NCBI GenBank assembly: GCA_003105305.1
Contig: PQAQ01000021.1
Coordinates: forward strand, 1 to 13,771
Direction: 5' to 3'
Source: Candidatus Methylomirabilota bacterium
Lineage (GTDB): Bacteria > Methylomirabilota > Methylomirabilia > Methylomirabilales > Methylomirabilaceae
DNA length: 13,771 nucleotides
Under the pieces are notes generated by a model. The model did not search any database and was not told the DNA's origin. It saw nothing but the letters and a program-made list of their open reading frames with translations. The position numbers and the translations under genes were made by a program. Each line of letters begins with the position of its first letter. Within the stretch, counting starts at the first letter, position 1. Of the stretch, positions 7,263-13,771 are shown piece after piece.

Positions 7263-7340
7263 CAAACAATACGAGCCAACAAGGCACTCTACCGGACGCG
7301 CACAATCGATGCGACTTATTTCACGAAAGGAGGCACGGCA

Positions 7341-7463
7341 ATGGGTGACAGTGGAAAAAAGGATAAAGGCAAAAGGGAAACGCAGAAAAAGGCTCAGCTT
7401 GATCCAAAGGCAAAACGGAAATTGAAACAGGAAAAGAAGCATAAGTCCGGCTCTTCCAGGTGA
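7341..7463 (+). CDS. Small lysine-rich protein (40 residues)
   Basis: The frame ATG 7341 to TGA 7461-7463 encodes 40 residues, roughly two fifths of them Lys or Arg: MGDSGKKDKGKRETQKKAQL, then a second half with DPKAKRKLKQEKKHK and a Ser/Gly tail. AAAGGAGG (7326-7333) lies 7 nt upstream, one of the strongest ribosome binding sites in the window, which is the main reason to call such a short frame. I recall similar hypothetical proteins with an SGKKDKGK start and a PKxKRKLKxEKK centre in other bacteria, which supports a real conserved gene. The basic composition suggests nucleic-acid or ribosome contact, but no function is known. It stands 78 nt after hsdR and 61 nt before the flavoprotein gene, and may be read from its own promoter. 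Confidence 0.7.
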   Translation: MGDSGKKDKGKRETQKKAQLDPKAKRKLKQEKKHKSGSSR

Positions 7464-7524
7464 CCTTCACTCACACAAGGACACTGACGCTTCGCCGGTC
7501 TGATATGACGCCCGACTCGTCTCG

Positions 7525-8775
7525 ATGAAACGCGTTGGCGTCATTGGAGCGGGTGCGGCGGGGACTATGGCCGCGATCTTTGCGGCCTCCAGCGGCGCCG
7601 AGACGCTGCTCCTTGAGCGCACAACGGACGGCGGACGCAAAATTCTCATGAGCGGGGGTGGCCGGTGTAACATTCTGCCCGCCGTCGTTCATGAGTCGCG
7701 CTTTGTCACCGATTCTTCACCTCACACTCTTCGAAAGATGCTCCGCTCCTGGCCGCTCAGCGAGCAGATCGCATTCTTCGAAGGCGAAGTCGGGATCCCC
7801 CTGATAGAAGAAAGGGAGTCGGCGAAGCGGTTTCCACAATCCGAGAGCGCGCGCGATGTTCACGATCGACTGCTGGCGCTCGCGCGCGCCAGAGGGGTTT
7901 TGATCAAGACCGGCGCGTTGGTCACCGGGTTGGTCCCGACCGGCAACGGCTGGCACATCGAACAGCAAAGAGGACCGTCTCTCCAGGCCGATGCCGTCGT
8001 CGTCGCCACGGGCGGTCTCTCCCTTCCCAACACGGGAAGCGATGGTCTTGGGCTTCGCATTGTCAAGACGCTGGGACACACGATCACCCCGACCTACCCG
8101 GCGCTGACTCCGCTGACGGCGACGGTGGAGAGCAAGTCGGGCACGATAGGTGGCGCGCCGTTCGCCGCGCTTTCAGGCATCTCGCTGCCGGTTACGCTGA
8201 CCGCCCGCGCAGGAACCTTGGAGGCCACGTCGACAAGAGGATTTCTTTTCACCCACCACGGTTACAGCGGCCCCGCCGTGCTCGATGTGTCTCATGTCGC
8301 CGTACGCTCACGCACAGAGATGGGCGCTCCCGCACGTCTCGTTGTGAGCTGGACGTCATTGAACGACAAGGATTGGGAATCGGCTTTTGGGTCACGCGGC
8401 ACTCGAACGGTATTGAACGCTGTGGCGGCTCAGTTGCCGCGTCGACTCGCCGAAGCGCTGATCGACATCGCCGGGATTGATCTCCGCCGAACGGTCTCGC
8501 AACTGACCCGCGATGAGCGGCGTCGCCTCATCGACATCCTCGTGCGCTACGAACTGCCGTGGTCGGGAGATGAGGGATACGGGAAAGCCGAAGTCACCGG
8601 CGGTGGTGCGCGTCTGTCGGAGATCGATCCGAAAACGATGGAAAGCAAGATTCACAAGGGTCTGTTTCTGTGCGGCGAGATACTCGACGCCTTCGGACCG
8701 ATCGGCGGCTACAACTTCTTCTGGGCGTGGGCAACGGGGCGCGCGGCCGGCCTCGGCGCATCACGCACACAATAG
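7525..8775 (+). CDS. YhiN/BaiN-type FAD-dependent flavoprotein (HI0933 family)
   Basis: This 416-residue protein has an N-terminal Rossmann dinucleotide-binding motif, VIGAGAAG (6-13), ending with the ribose-binding E31. The family-specific GGRKILMSGGGRCN (36-49) follows, then VATGG with LPNTGSDG (160 onward), and a C-terminal FAD-contacting GEILDAFGPIGGYNFFWAW. The inserted middle domain (about 200-340) is typical of the family. Members are annotated as NAD(P)/FAD-dependent oxidoreductases. BaiN of gut clostridia acts on bile acid intermediates, while YhiN has no settled role, so the substrate here is unknown. The start gives the normal family N-terminus, but no good ribosome binding site precedes it. 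The next gene starts 45 nt downstream on the same strand. Confidence 0.9.
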   Translation: MKRVGVIGAGAAGTMAAIFAASSGAETLLLERTTDGGRKILMSGGGRCNILPAVVHESRFVTDSSPHTLRKMLRSWPLSEQIAFFEGEVGIPLIEERESAKRFPQSESARDVHDRLLALARARGVLIKTGALVTGLVPTGNGWHIEQQRGPSLQADAVVVATGGLSLPNTGSDGLGLRIVKTLGHTITPTYPALTPLTATVESKSGTIGGAPFAALSGISLPVTLTARAGTLEATSTRGFLFTHHGYSGPAVLDVSHVAVRSRTEMGAPARLVVSWTSLNDKDWESAFGSRGTRTVLNAVAAQLPRRLAEALIDIAGIDLRRTVSQLTRDERRRLIDILVRYELPWSGDEGYGKAEVTGGGARLSEIDPKTMESKIHKGLFLCGEILDAFGPIGGYNFFWAWATGRAAGLGASRTQ

Positions 8776-8820
8776 GTCTTCAATCGTGCACTCTCTCAAT
8801 CTGAGATAGTGGGCTGACCG

Positions 8821-10728
8821 ATGCCTCTCATTTCACTCGATCATGTCTCCATCGCATACGGACACGTGCCGCTGCTCAACGACGCCAGCCTGCAGATCGA
8901 AACCGGCGAACGTGTGTGCGTGATCGGCCGGAACGGCACCGGCAAATCCACATTGCTCCAGATCCTCAGTGGAGATCAGACCCCTGACAGCGGCTTGGTG
9001 TGGCGACAGCCTGAGATTGGGGTTGCGCGGCTTGTACAGGATGTTCCCCTGTCGTCCAACCGCCCTGTATTCGACGTCGTTGCGGAAGGGCTCGGTAACC
9101 TCGGCGAGTTGGTGGCTGCCTACCATCACGCGGCGGTGGAGGTAGCCGAACGAGGCACCGACATCTCGCTCGAAAAGCTGGGCAGGCTGCAGCACGAACT
9201 CGAAGAGCGGGACGGTTGGCGCCTCGAGCAGCACGTGGAAACCGTCCTCGATCGTCTCGGTCTCCCAACCGAGGCTATCGTCGACGCCTTGTCGGGAGGC
9301 TGGCGACGGCGCGTGTTGCTGGCGCGGGCACTGGTGGCCCAGCCGCAACTTCTCCTGCTCGACGAGCCCACCAACCATCTCGACATCGAAGCGATGATTT
9401 GGCTCGAAGAGTTTCTCAAGACGTACGCCGGCGCGGTGGTGTTTGTCACCCACGACCGGGTATTTCTCCAGAATCTCGCAACCCGAATCGTGGAACTGGA
9501 TCGCGGCACGCTGACGTCGTGGCCTGGCGACTACGCGACCTTTCTCCGCAGAAAGGAAGCATGGCTTGCGAGCGAGGCTGCGCAGAACGACAAGTTCGAC
9601 AAGCGGCTCGCCAAAGAAGAGGTGTGGCTTCGCCAGGGCATCAAGGCGCGGCGGACGCGGGATGAAGGCCGGGTTCGCGCACTGATGGCCATGCGACAAG
9701 AACGGGCCGCCCGGCGCGCGAAGGTCGGCACTGTGCGTCTACAGGCCGAGATCGGCGAGCGCTCGGGCCGGCTCGTGTTCGAGACCACCGACATTTCGAA
9801 GTCGTTCGGCGACAAGGTCGTCGTCCGCGATCTGTCGTTACGCGTGATGCGCGGCGATCGTGTAGGATTGATCGGCCCGAACGGATCGGGCAAGACGACC
9901 CTACTTCGACTGTTGATCGGCGAACTCACGCCAGACACGGGCGACGTTGAGCGCGGCGCCAACGTCCAGGTGGCGTATTACGACCAACAGCGCGAGCAAC
10001 TCGATTCCCAGCGCACGGTGTTTGACACGGTCGGCGATGGACACGACACGGTCACGGTGAACGGCCGCACGCAGCACGTCCACGGATACCTCCGCGATTT
10101 TCTGTTTCCACCTGAGCGTGCGTACGCCCGGGTCCAGACACTGTCCGGCGGCGAGCGAAATCGCCTGGTGCTGGCACGCCTGTTCACGCACCCTGCCAAC
10201 GTCCTTGTCCTCGATGAGCCCACAAACGATCTCGATATCGAGACGCTGGAATTGCTCGAATCGTATCTCATCGAGTGGCCGGGAACGCTACTGCTCGTCA
10301 GCCACGATCGCGCGTTCATCGATCACGTCGTTACGAGCACGCTCGTCTTCGAAGGTGGCGGACACGTGCAGGAGTACGTCGGTGGATACGAGGACTGGCT
10401 GCGGCAGCGCGGCACCCAGGAGATGGCAACCAAGGCGCCGCCGGAGAGGGCGGCGCGCCCTGTGGTACCGCCCGCGACGGTAGCGACCAGGAAGAAACCG
10501 ACCTATCGCGAGCAAAGGGAACTCGATCAGTTGCCGGCGCAGATTGACGCTCTGGAACGCGAACAGGCTCAATTAACCGCCTCGATCGCCGACCCCCACT
10601 TTTACCGTCAGCCGCCCGAGTCTATCACAGCGGCGCTCGCGCGCCTCGACGCACTGACTCACGAGCTTCACGCCGTCTACGCTCGCTGGGACGAGCTTGA
10701 TTCCCGCATCACACGCGGACGCGCGTGA
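8821..10728 (+). CDS. uup: ABC-F family ATPase, Uup type
   Basis: This 635-residue cytosolic protein has two ATPase domains and no membrane segment, the mark of ABC-F translation factors that bind the ribosomal E site. Domain 1 has Walker A GRNGTGKST (36-44), signature LSGGW (157-161) and Walker B with D181-E182 (DEPTNHLD). A basic, alpha-helical linker (about 245-310, rich in Arg, Lys and Glu) connects to domain 2, which has Walker A GPNGSGKTT (352-360), signature LSGGERNRLVLARL and DEPTNDLD (D465-E466). The NDLD form and the C-terminal extension from about 560 (coiled coil, YREQRELDQLPAQIDALERE) are characteristic of Uup, whose C-terminal domain binds DNA in E. coli. Uup affects transposon precise excision and ribosome assembly. 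It precedes a second ABC-F gene by 71 nt. Confidence 0.9.
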   Translation: MPLISLDHVSIAYGHVPLLNDASLQIETGERVCVIGRNGTGKSTLLQILSGDQTPDSGLVWRQPEIGVARLVQDVPLSSNRPVFDVVAEGLGNLGELVAAYHHAAVEVAERGTDISLEKLGRLQHELEERDGWRLEQHVETVLDRLGLPTEAIVDALSGGWRRRVLLARALVAQPQLLLLDEPTNHLDIEAMIWLEEFLKTYAGAVVFVTHDRVFLQNLATRIVELDRGTLTSWPGDYATFLRRKEAWLASEAAQNDKFDKRLAKEEVWLRQGIKARRTRDEGRVRALMAMRQERAARRAKVGTVRLQAEIGERSGRLVFETTDISKSFGDKVVVRDLSLRVMRGDRVGLIGPNGSGKTTLLRLLIGELTPDTGDVERGANVQVAYYDQQREQLDSQRTVFDTVGDGHDTVTVNGRTQHVHGYLRDFLFPPERAYARVQTLSGGERNRLVLARLFTHPANVLVLDEPTNDLDIETLELLESYLIEWPGTLLLVSHDRAFIDHVVTSTLVFEGGGHVQEYVGGYEDWLRQRGTQEMATKAPPERAARPVVPPATVATRKKPTYREQRELDQLPAQIDALEREQAQLTASIADPHFYRQPPESITAALARLDALTHELHAVYARWDELDSRITRGRA

Positions 10729-10763
10729 CGGATTCACGAAGCCTCCGGCGGCGCGACATCCCC

Positions 10764-10791
10764 TGCACATCTCCGCAATTCCTGCTATAAT
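10764..10791 (+). promoter_or_regulatory. Predicted extended -10 promoter of ybiT
   Basis: TGCTATAAT (10783-10791) is a perfect -10 hexamer with the extended TGn element. The best -35 is TGCACA (10764-10769, 4 of 6) at 16 nt. Transcription should start near 10798, within two bases of the ATG at 10800. No ribosome binding site lies between, so the transcript is predicted to be leaderless. Confidence 0.65.
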
Positions 10792-10799
10792 ACACCGCT

Positions 10800-12398
10800 A
10801 TGATTTCAGTAAGCGGTGTGTGCATGCGGTTCGGCTCGAAAGTCCTATTCGAAGACGTCACGACGACATTTTCTGCCGGGCGGCGTTACGGCCTGACGGG
10901 CCCTAATGGCGCCGGAAAGTCGACGTTCATAAAGCTGCTCACCGGCGAGATCGATCCGCAGGCGGGCACGGTGTCCAAGCCGCGTAAGCTTGGCGTCCTC
11001 AGCCAGGACCAATACGCGTTCGATCGGTTCCGCGTAATCGACACCGTCATCATGGGCAATAGACGCCTGTGGGCGGCCCTTCAGGAACGCGACGAGCTCT
11101 ATGCGCAACCGGAGATGACCCACGAGACCGGCATGCGTCTCGGCGAGCTCGAGGGCATTGTCGGAGACGAAGACGGCTACTCGGCGGAAAACGACGCGGC
11201 CCTGCTGCTGCAGGGGCTCGACATCCCCGACGACATCCACGACTGGAAGATGGCGGAATTACAGGGGGGGCAGAAGGTGCGCGTGCTGTTGGCGCAGGCC
11301 CTGTTCGGGCATCCTGACGCGCTGCTGCTCGACGAGCCGACGAACCACCTGGACCTGGATTCGATTCACTGGCTGGAGGAACTCCTTAGCCGGTACGACG
11401 GTACGCTCATCGTCATCTCGCACGACCGCCATTTCCTGAACAACGTCTGTACACATATCGCCGACATCGACTATCAGACGATCATCACCTACACCGGCGG
11501 CTACGACGACATGGTGGTCGCCAAGACGCAGATTCGGTCGAAGATCGAGTCTGAGAACGCGCAACGGGCAAAGAAGATCGCGCAGTTGCAGGACTTCATC
11601 CAGCGTTTCGGGGCGGGCACGCGCGCAAGCCAGGCCACCTCGCGGCGCAAAGAAGTCGAACGGCTGCGAACGACCGATCTGGCTCGCTCAAACATTCAGC
11701 GTCCGTACATCAAGTTCCCGATGAAGCGGCCGTCAGGAAAAGTTGCGCTGGAGTTCGAGAACCTATCGAAGGGCTTCACGAACAATCCTGTTATTTCCGA
11801 CTTCAGCGCTATCGTCAATCGGGGTGAGAAGATCGTGCTCATCGGCCGCAACGGGGCCGGAAAAACGACCTTGCTGAAGGCACTACTGGCCGATGCGCCA
11901 GGCTTTCCGACCTCCCCTGCCGATGTGGACAGCGGCAAGACGACGTGGGGGTACGGGGTGGCAATCGGCTACTTTCCACAGGACCACACCGGAGAGATAG
12001 AGAAGGGACTTACGGTGGCGGACTGGCTGCACCGCTTCGATCCGGACGTATCACGGCAGGACATTCACGGACTGCTGGGACAGATGCTGTTCAGCGGCGA
12101 AGAAGGCCACAAACCGACCGACGCACTTTCTGGCGGCGAGACCGCCCGGCTGCTGTTCTGCCGCATCATGCTGCTGAAACCGAACGTACTCGTCCTGGAC
12201 GAGCCCACCAACCATCTCGATCTGGAATCCATCAACGCGCTGAATGTGGCGCTTCAGAAGTTCGAGGGCACCGTACTGCTGGTCACGCACGACCAGGACC
12301 TGCTCGAAGAGGTGGGCACGCGGATATGGCGCTTCGGGCACGGCAAGATTGTGGATTTCAAAGGGAGCTACGAGGAATACGCGTCGTCGATGGTCTGA
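10800..12398 (+). CDS. ybiT: ABC-F family ATPase, YbiT type
   Basis: This 532-residue protein is close in length and order to E. coli YbiT (about 530). The N-terminus ISVSGVCMRFGSKVLFEDV aligns by eye with that protein, which fixes the ATG at 10800. Domain 1 has Walker A GPNGAGKST (34-42), an unusual signature LQGGQKVRVLLAQAL (154 onward) and DEPTNHLD (D178-E179). The linker includes QDFIQRFGAGTRASQATSRR, another YbiT hallmark. Domain 2 has GRNGAGKTT (349-357), LSGGE (443-447) and DEPTNHLD (D467-E468), then a short end with no Uup-like extension. ABC-F proteins of this group bind ribosomes and modulate translation. The exact role of YbiT is less clear. A separate promoter lies directly upstream, so it can be expressed independently of uup. 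Confidence 0.92.
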   Translation: MISVSGVCMRFGSKVLFEDVTTTFSAGRRYGLTGPNGAGKSTFIKLLTGEIDPQAGTVSKPRKLGVLSQDQYAFDRFRVIDTVIMGNRRLWAALQERDELYAQPEMTHETGMRLGELEGIVGDEDGYSAENDAALLLQGLDIPDDIHDWKMAELQGGQKVRVLLAQALFGHPDALLLDEPTNHLDLDSIHWLEELLSRYDGTLIVISHDRHFLNNVCTHIADIDYQTIITYTGGYDDMVVAKTQIRSKIESENAQRAKKIAQLQDFIQRFGAGTRASQATSRRKEVERLRTTDLARSNIQRPYIKFPMKRPSGKVALEFENLSKGFTNNPVISDFSAIVNRGEKIVLIGRNGAGKTTLLKALLADAPGFPTSPADVDSGKTTWGYGVAIGYFPQDHTGEIEKGLTVADWLHRFDPDVSRQDIHGLLGQMLFSGEEGHKPTDALSGGETARLLFCRIMLLKPNVLVLDEPTNHLDLESINALNVALQKFEGTVLLVTHDQDLLEEVGTRIWRFGHGKIVDFKGSYEEYASSMV

Positions 12399-12487
12399 CG
12401 CACGTCTTCGGCGAAATAGTACGCCGACCAGGCGCCCGGACGGCATAGGCAGAGCGTCCTTTATTTGGCGTCACAAAGGAGGCAATG

Positions 12488-12904
12488 ATGAAGCGAACGG
12501 GTTTACTGCTCACCTTGACCTTAACCGTTGGAATCGCACTAGGGGTAATCGGGGCACAGACCGTAGATGCACAGCAGGAGCCGATGAAGCGCACGATGTT
12601 GCTCAAGACGCCTCTGTCCGGGATTGAAGGGAAGGAGGGTATGCTGGTCCGGGTGGAGTTTGCGCCGGGCGCCGTCACCGGGCTCCACTACCACTCCGGA
12701 GAAGAACTCATTTACCTTCTTGAGGGGACGGTCAGCATGGAGGTGAAGGGCAAACAGCCCATGACGTTGAAGGCCGGCGACGCCCTCCACCTTGCGCCCA
12801 AGCAGGCGCATCGCATCAAGAATCTCAGCGCGACGACTCCGGCCAAGGCATTGGCCTTCACCATCGCAGGAAAGGACCAGCCGGACACAATCCCGGTAAA
12901 GTAG
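12488..12904 (+). CDS. Secreted single-domain cupin
   Basis: Two ATGs are adjacent (12485 and 12488). AAAGGAGG (12475-12482) is 2 nt from the first and 5 nt from the second, so 12488 is preferred, giving 138 residues. A signal peptide is evident: basic MKRTG, a hydrophobic core LLLTLTLTVGIALGVIGA, and a likely cleavage after VDA (residue 28), so the protein should act in the periplasm or outside. The cupin fold follows with motif 1 GLHYHSGEE...G (metal ligands H67, H69, E73; G80) and motif 2 starting at G97 with P104, H108 and N112. All four usual metal ligands are present. Such small secreted cupins may be dioxygenases, isomerases or binding proteins. The substrate cannot be read from the sequence. 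Its stop is only 3 nt from a convergent tRNA gene. Confidence 0.88.
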   Translation: MKRTGLLLTLTLTVGIALGVIGAQTVDAQQEPMKRTMLLKTPLSGIEGKEGMLVRVEFAPGAVTGLHYHSGEELIYLLEGTVSMEVKGKQPMTLKAGDALHLAPKQAHRIKNLSATTPAKALAFTIAGKDQPDTIPVK

Positions 12905-12907
12905 CAG

Positions 12908-12984
12908 TGGTGGCGGTGACTGGATTCGAACCAGTGACGCCGCGGATATGAGCCGCGTGCTCTGACCGACTGAGCTACACCGCC
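12908..12984 (-). tRNA. tRNA-Met (anticodon CAT), CCA encoded
   Basis: The minus strand folds into a complete cloverleaf: acceptor GGCGGTG paired with CACCGCC, D-arm GCTC/GAGC, anticodon stem CGCGG/CCGCG around loop CTCATAT (anticodon CAT at 12950-12948), T-arm ACTGG/CCAGT with TTCGAAT, discriminator A and encoded CCA (12910-12908). The paired first base (G1-C72) excludes a standard initiator tRNA. CAT is also used by tRNA-Ile2, where C34 becomes lysidine. The overall sequence looks more like elongator Met, so that is the call, with Ile2 as the alternative. Confidence 0.93.
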
Positions 12985-12991
12985 GTGTTGG

Positions 12992-13010
12992 CTCGTAAAC
13001 CCTTTACGAG
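12992..13010. repeat. Perfect inverted repeat in the tRNA leader/promoter
   Basis: CTCGTAAA (12992-12999) and TTTACGAG (13003-13010) pair perfectly around CCC. The repeat begins 7 nt before the tRNA 5' end and spans the predicted transcription start (about 13004). It could be a protein-binding site, or part of a terminator-like hairpin for plus-strand transcription coming out of the cupin gene, although no T-run follows. Confidence 0.55.
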
Positions 13011-13039
13011 TATGTACGGTATTGGATGAGGCTTGTCAA
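13011..13039 (-). promoter_or_regulatory. Predicted promoter of tRNA-Met
   Basis: Read on the minus strand, a perfect TTGACA (13039-13034) is followed at 17 nt by TACATA (13016-13011). CATACT (13014-13009) is an alternative -10 at 19 nt. The -10 is weak, but the perfect -35 and the short distance to the tRNA 5' end (about 20 nt from the start site) support it. Confidence 0.5.
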
Positions 13040-13100
13040 GTGGCAGGAGCTTCGGCTGGACGGCGCGACTCATCCCGCCAAAGCCTTGGCGAACACCATC

Positions 13101-13409
13101 TCAGAGAAGCTTGGTCATGACCTTGGCGTCCCAGTCTTGAGCAAGTTCACCGAGTTCCTGGGCCAGTCGCCGCCCTTCTGTGTCCGTCGCCCAGAGCCTC
13201 TCCCACGCGTCCAGATCCGCATAGGCCGAGAACTCCCAGAGCGCAAGAAACTGGGGGCGATGCCCCACGTAGAGATCGCGGGAAAACAGACCGACAAGTT
13301 TAAACTGCGGAAGGAGCTTGGCAAAGTGATCGGCAAACCGCTGATACGCTTCGGCTACCTGCTTCCGGTTGATCCCCGGCTTTTGATCAAACTCAATCAT
13401 GTAGAACAT
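13101..13409 (-). CDS. Small protein, probable dimeric alpha/beta-barrel fold
   Basis: The minus-strand frame of 102 residues begins MFYMIEFDQKPG, then a long helix (NRKQVAEAYQRFADHFAKLL), FKLVGLFSRDLYVG, a strand PQFLALWEFSAYADLDAWERLW, and a final helix with EGRRLAQELGELAQDW. One strand-helix-strand unit followed by a second (F-x-L-x-L-W-E-F then DAWERLW) matches the ferredoxin-like barrel of small monooxygenase, NIPSNAP-like or stress proteins, which work as dimers. I cannot name a family or substrate. The start is well supported: GGAGG (13422-13418) lies 8 nt before the ATG, and a TATAAT (13450-13445) stands upstream. It is read toward the tRNA gene, with about 60 nt between its stop and the tRNA promoter. 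Confidence 0.75.
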   Translation of the reverse strand: MFYMIEFDQKPGINRKQVAEAYQRFADHFAKLLPQFKLVGLFSRDLYVGHRPQFLALWEFSAYADLDAWERLWATDTEGRRLAQELGELAQDWDAKVMTKLL

Positions 13410-13444
13410 CGTCTATTCCTCCACGCGGCATTACTGACTATGCC

Positions 13445-13450
13445 ATTATA
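13445..13450 (-). promoter_or_regulatory. Predicted -10 box for the 13101-13409 gene
   Basis: The minus strand shows a perfect TATAAT (13450-13445), placing the transcript start near 13438 and giving a leader of about 29 nt containing the GGAGG site. No good -35 is visible: the best is CGGTCA at 16 nt, matching 3 of 6. An activator or a non-consensus -35 may be involved. Confidence 0.45.
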
Positions 13451-13516
13451 TCTCTTGTGGCACATATGACCGGACTGTTTGCGTGCAGCGTAGCTTGCCA
13501 TGCGCTCACCAAGAAG

Positions 13517-13564
13517 TCAAATGTTTTTCCGAACCTTCCAGCGATTCAAATGTTGGTCGGAACC
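13517..13564. repeat. Imperfect 19-base direct repeat pair
   Basis: TCAAATGTTTTTCCGAACC (13517-13535) and TCAAATGTTGGTCGGAACC (13546-13564) match at 16 of 19 positions and start 29 nt apart. The second copy forms the last codons and stop of the minus-strand gene at the window edge. The first lies just beyond it and would read out the same stop. Confidence 0.6.
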
Positions 13565-13771
13565 GACTCGCCGGAGGCGCCGGTCAGCGCCTTCTCGGAG
13601 GCCTCACTGAGGGCCTTGACATACCGGCGGTCTGTGGTGAAGACCCGGTAGCGGGCCACCTTGGGGGGGATATCGCGGAAGAGATCCATGAGCGGTCTGG
13701 GCGATACATCGCTAGTGGCCGGATTATACATGAAGATCTGCTTACTCCCTTCGGCCAGCGGGTTGATGGGA
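13546..13771 (-). CDS. Hypothetical protein, C-terminal part (cut by window edge)
   Basis: The minus-strand frame is open from the window edge to TGA at 13548-13546, giving 74 residues. It reads through an internal Met at 13731 from PINPLAEGSKQIF, so the gene begins outside the window. Visible features are SPRPLMDLFRDIPPKVARYR, then VFTTDRRYVKALSEASEKA and a Gly/Ser/Thr-rich end. There is no hydrophobic segment and no motif I recognise. The mix of charged helix-forming residues looks like a real soluble or exported protein and not random sequence. The family is unknown. Confidence 0.55.
   Translation of the reverse strand, partial: PINPLAEGSKQIFMYNPATSDVSPRPLMDLFRDIPPKVARYRVFTTDRRYVKALSEASEKALTGASGESVPTNI

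Noticed and set aside
8789..8811. Imperfect hairpin (CACTCTCTCA / TGAGATAGTG, one mismatch) between the flavoprotein and uup genes
   Set aside because: There is no T-run after it, the stem is short, and it ends 9 nt before the uup start, so a terminator call is not supported. It might affect uup initiation, but the evidence is thin.
8833..9699. 288-codon open frame antisense to uup
   Set aside because: It is the shadow of the ABC-F gene on the other strand, with no recognisable motif.
11264..11270. Run of seven G in ybiT as a phase-variable tract
   Set aside because: The run is short and the frame is intact with a family-like signature at that point. A single G7 in a GC-rich gene is not good evidence of phase variation.
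12409..12426. CGGCG/CGCCG stem after ybiT as a terminator
   Set aside because: Only five base pairs with an 8-nt loop and no T-run.
12908..12984. tRNA-Met as an integration site for the upstream island
   Set aside because: I saw no second copy of the tRNA 3' end elsewhere in the window, no integrase, and the neighbouring cupin gene is intact up to the tRNA.

Overview
The window is a bacterial chromosome segment. The coding part is fairly GC-rich and the first 2.2 kb is visibly richer in AT. The sequence does not identify the organism. Gene content (stacked toxin-antitoxin genes, a type I restriction system, ABC-F factors, a tRNA with encoded CCA) would suit an environmental Gram-negative or deep-branching bacterium, but naming a phylum would be a guess.

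Region 1 (1-2183) is accessory DNA made of small toxin-antitoxin-type modules: the tail of an antitoxin followed by a RelE/ParE-like toxin (107-406); a frameshifted mazE-like antitoxin on the minus strand (417-714) with no mazF beside it; a gene-poor, apparently decayed stretch (715-1055); an intact brnT-brnA pair (1092-1617) behind a good sigma70-type promoter; and an overlapping DUF4160-DUF2442 pair (1721-2183). A perfect 17-base REP-like palindrome (2186-2202) follows the last module.

Region 2 (2352-7262) is a complete type I restriction-modification operon in the order hsdM-hsdS-hsdR. hsdM and hsdS overlap by 4 nt, and hsdR starts 7 nt after hsdS. All catalytic motifs that can be recognised by eye are present. 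HsdM and HsdS would methylate the host site, and HsdR would translocate and cut unmodified DNA. Regions 1 and 2 together look like a small defence and stability island.

Region 3 (7341-12904) has more chromosome-like cargo, all on the plus strand: a 40-residue lysine-rich small protein with a very strong ribosome binding site, a YhiN/BaiN-type flavoprotein, two ABC-F ATPases in tandem (Uup type and YbiT type), and a secreted cupin.

Region 4 (12908-13771) is on the minus strand: an elongator-type tRNA-Met(CAT), a small protein of probable dimeric alpha/beta-barrel fold, and the 3' end of an unrecognised gene cut by the window edge. The cupin gene and the tRNA gene converge with only 3 nt between them.

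brnT and ybiT each have a promoter placed so that transcription should begin one or two bases before the ATG. Neither has a usable ribosome binding site, which suggests leaderless mRNAs. No CRISPR array, insertion sequence transposase or phage gene was seen.
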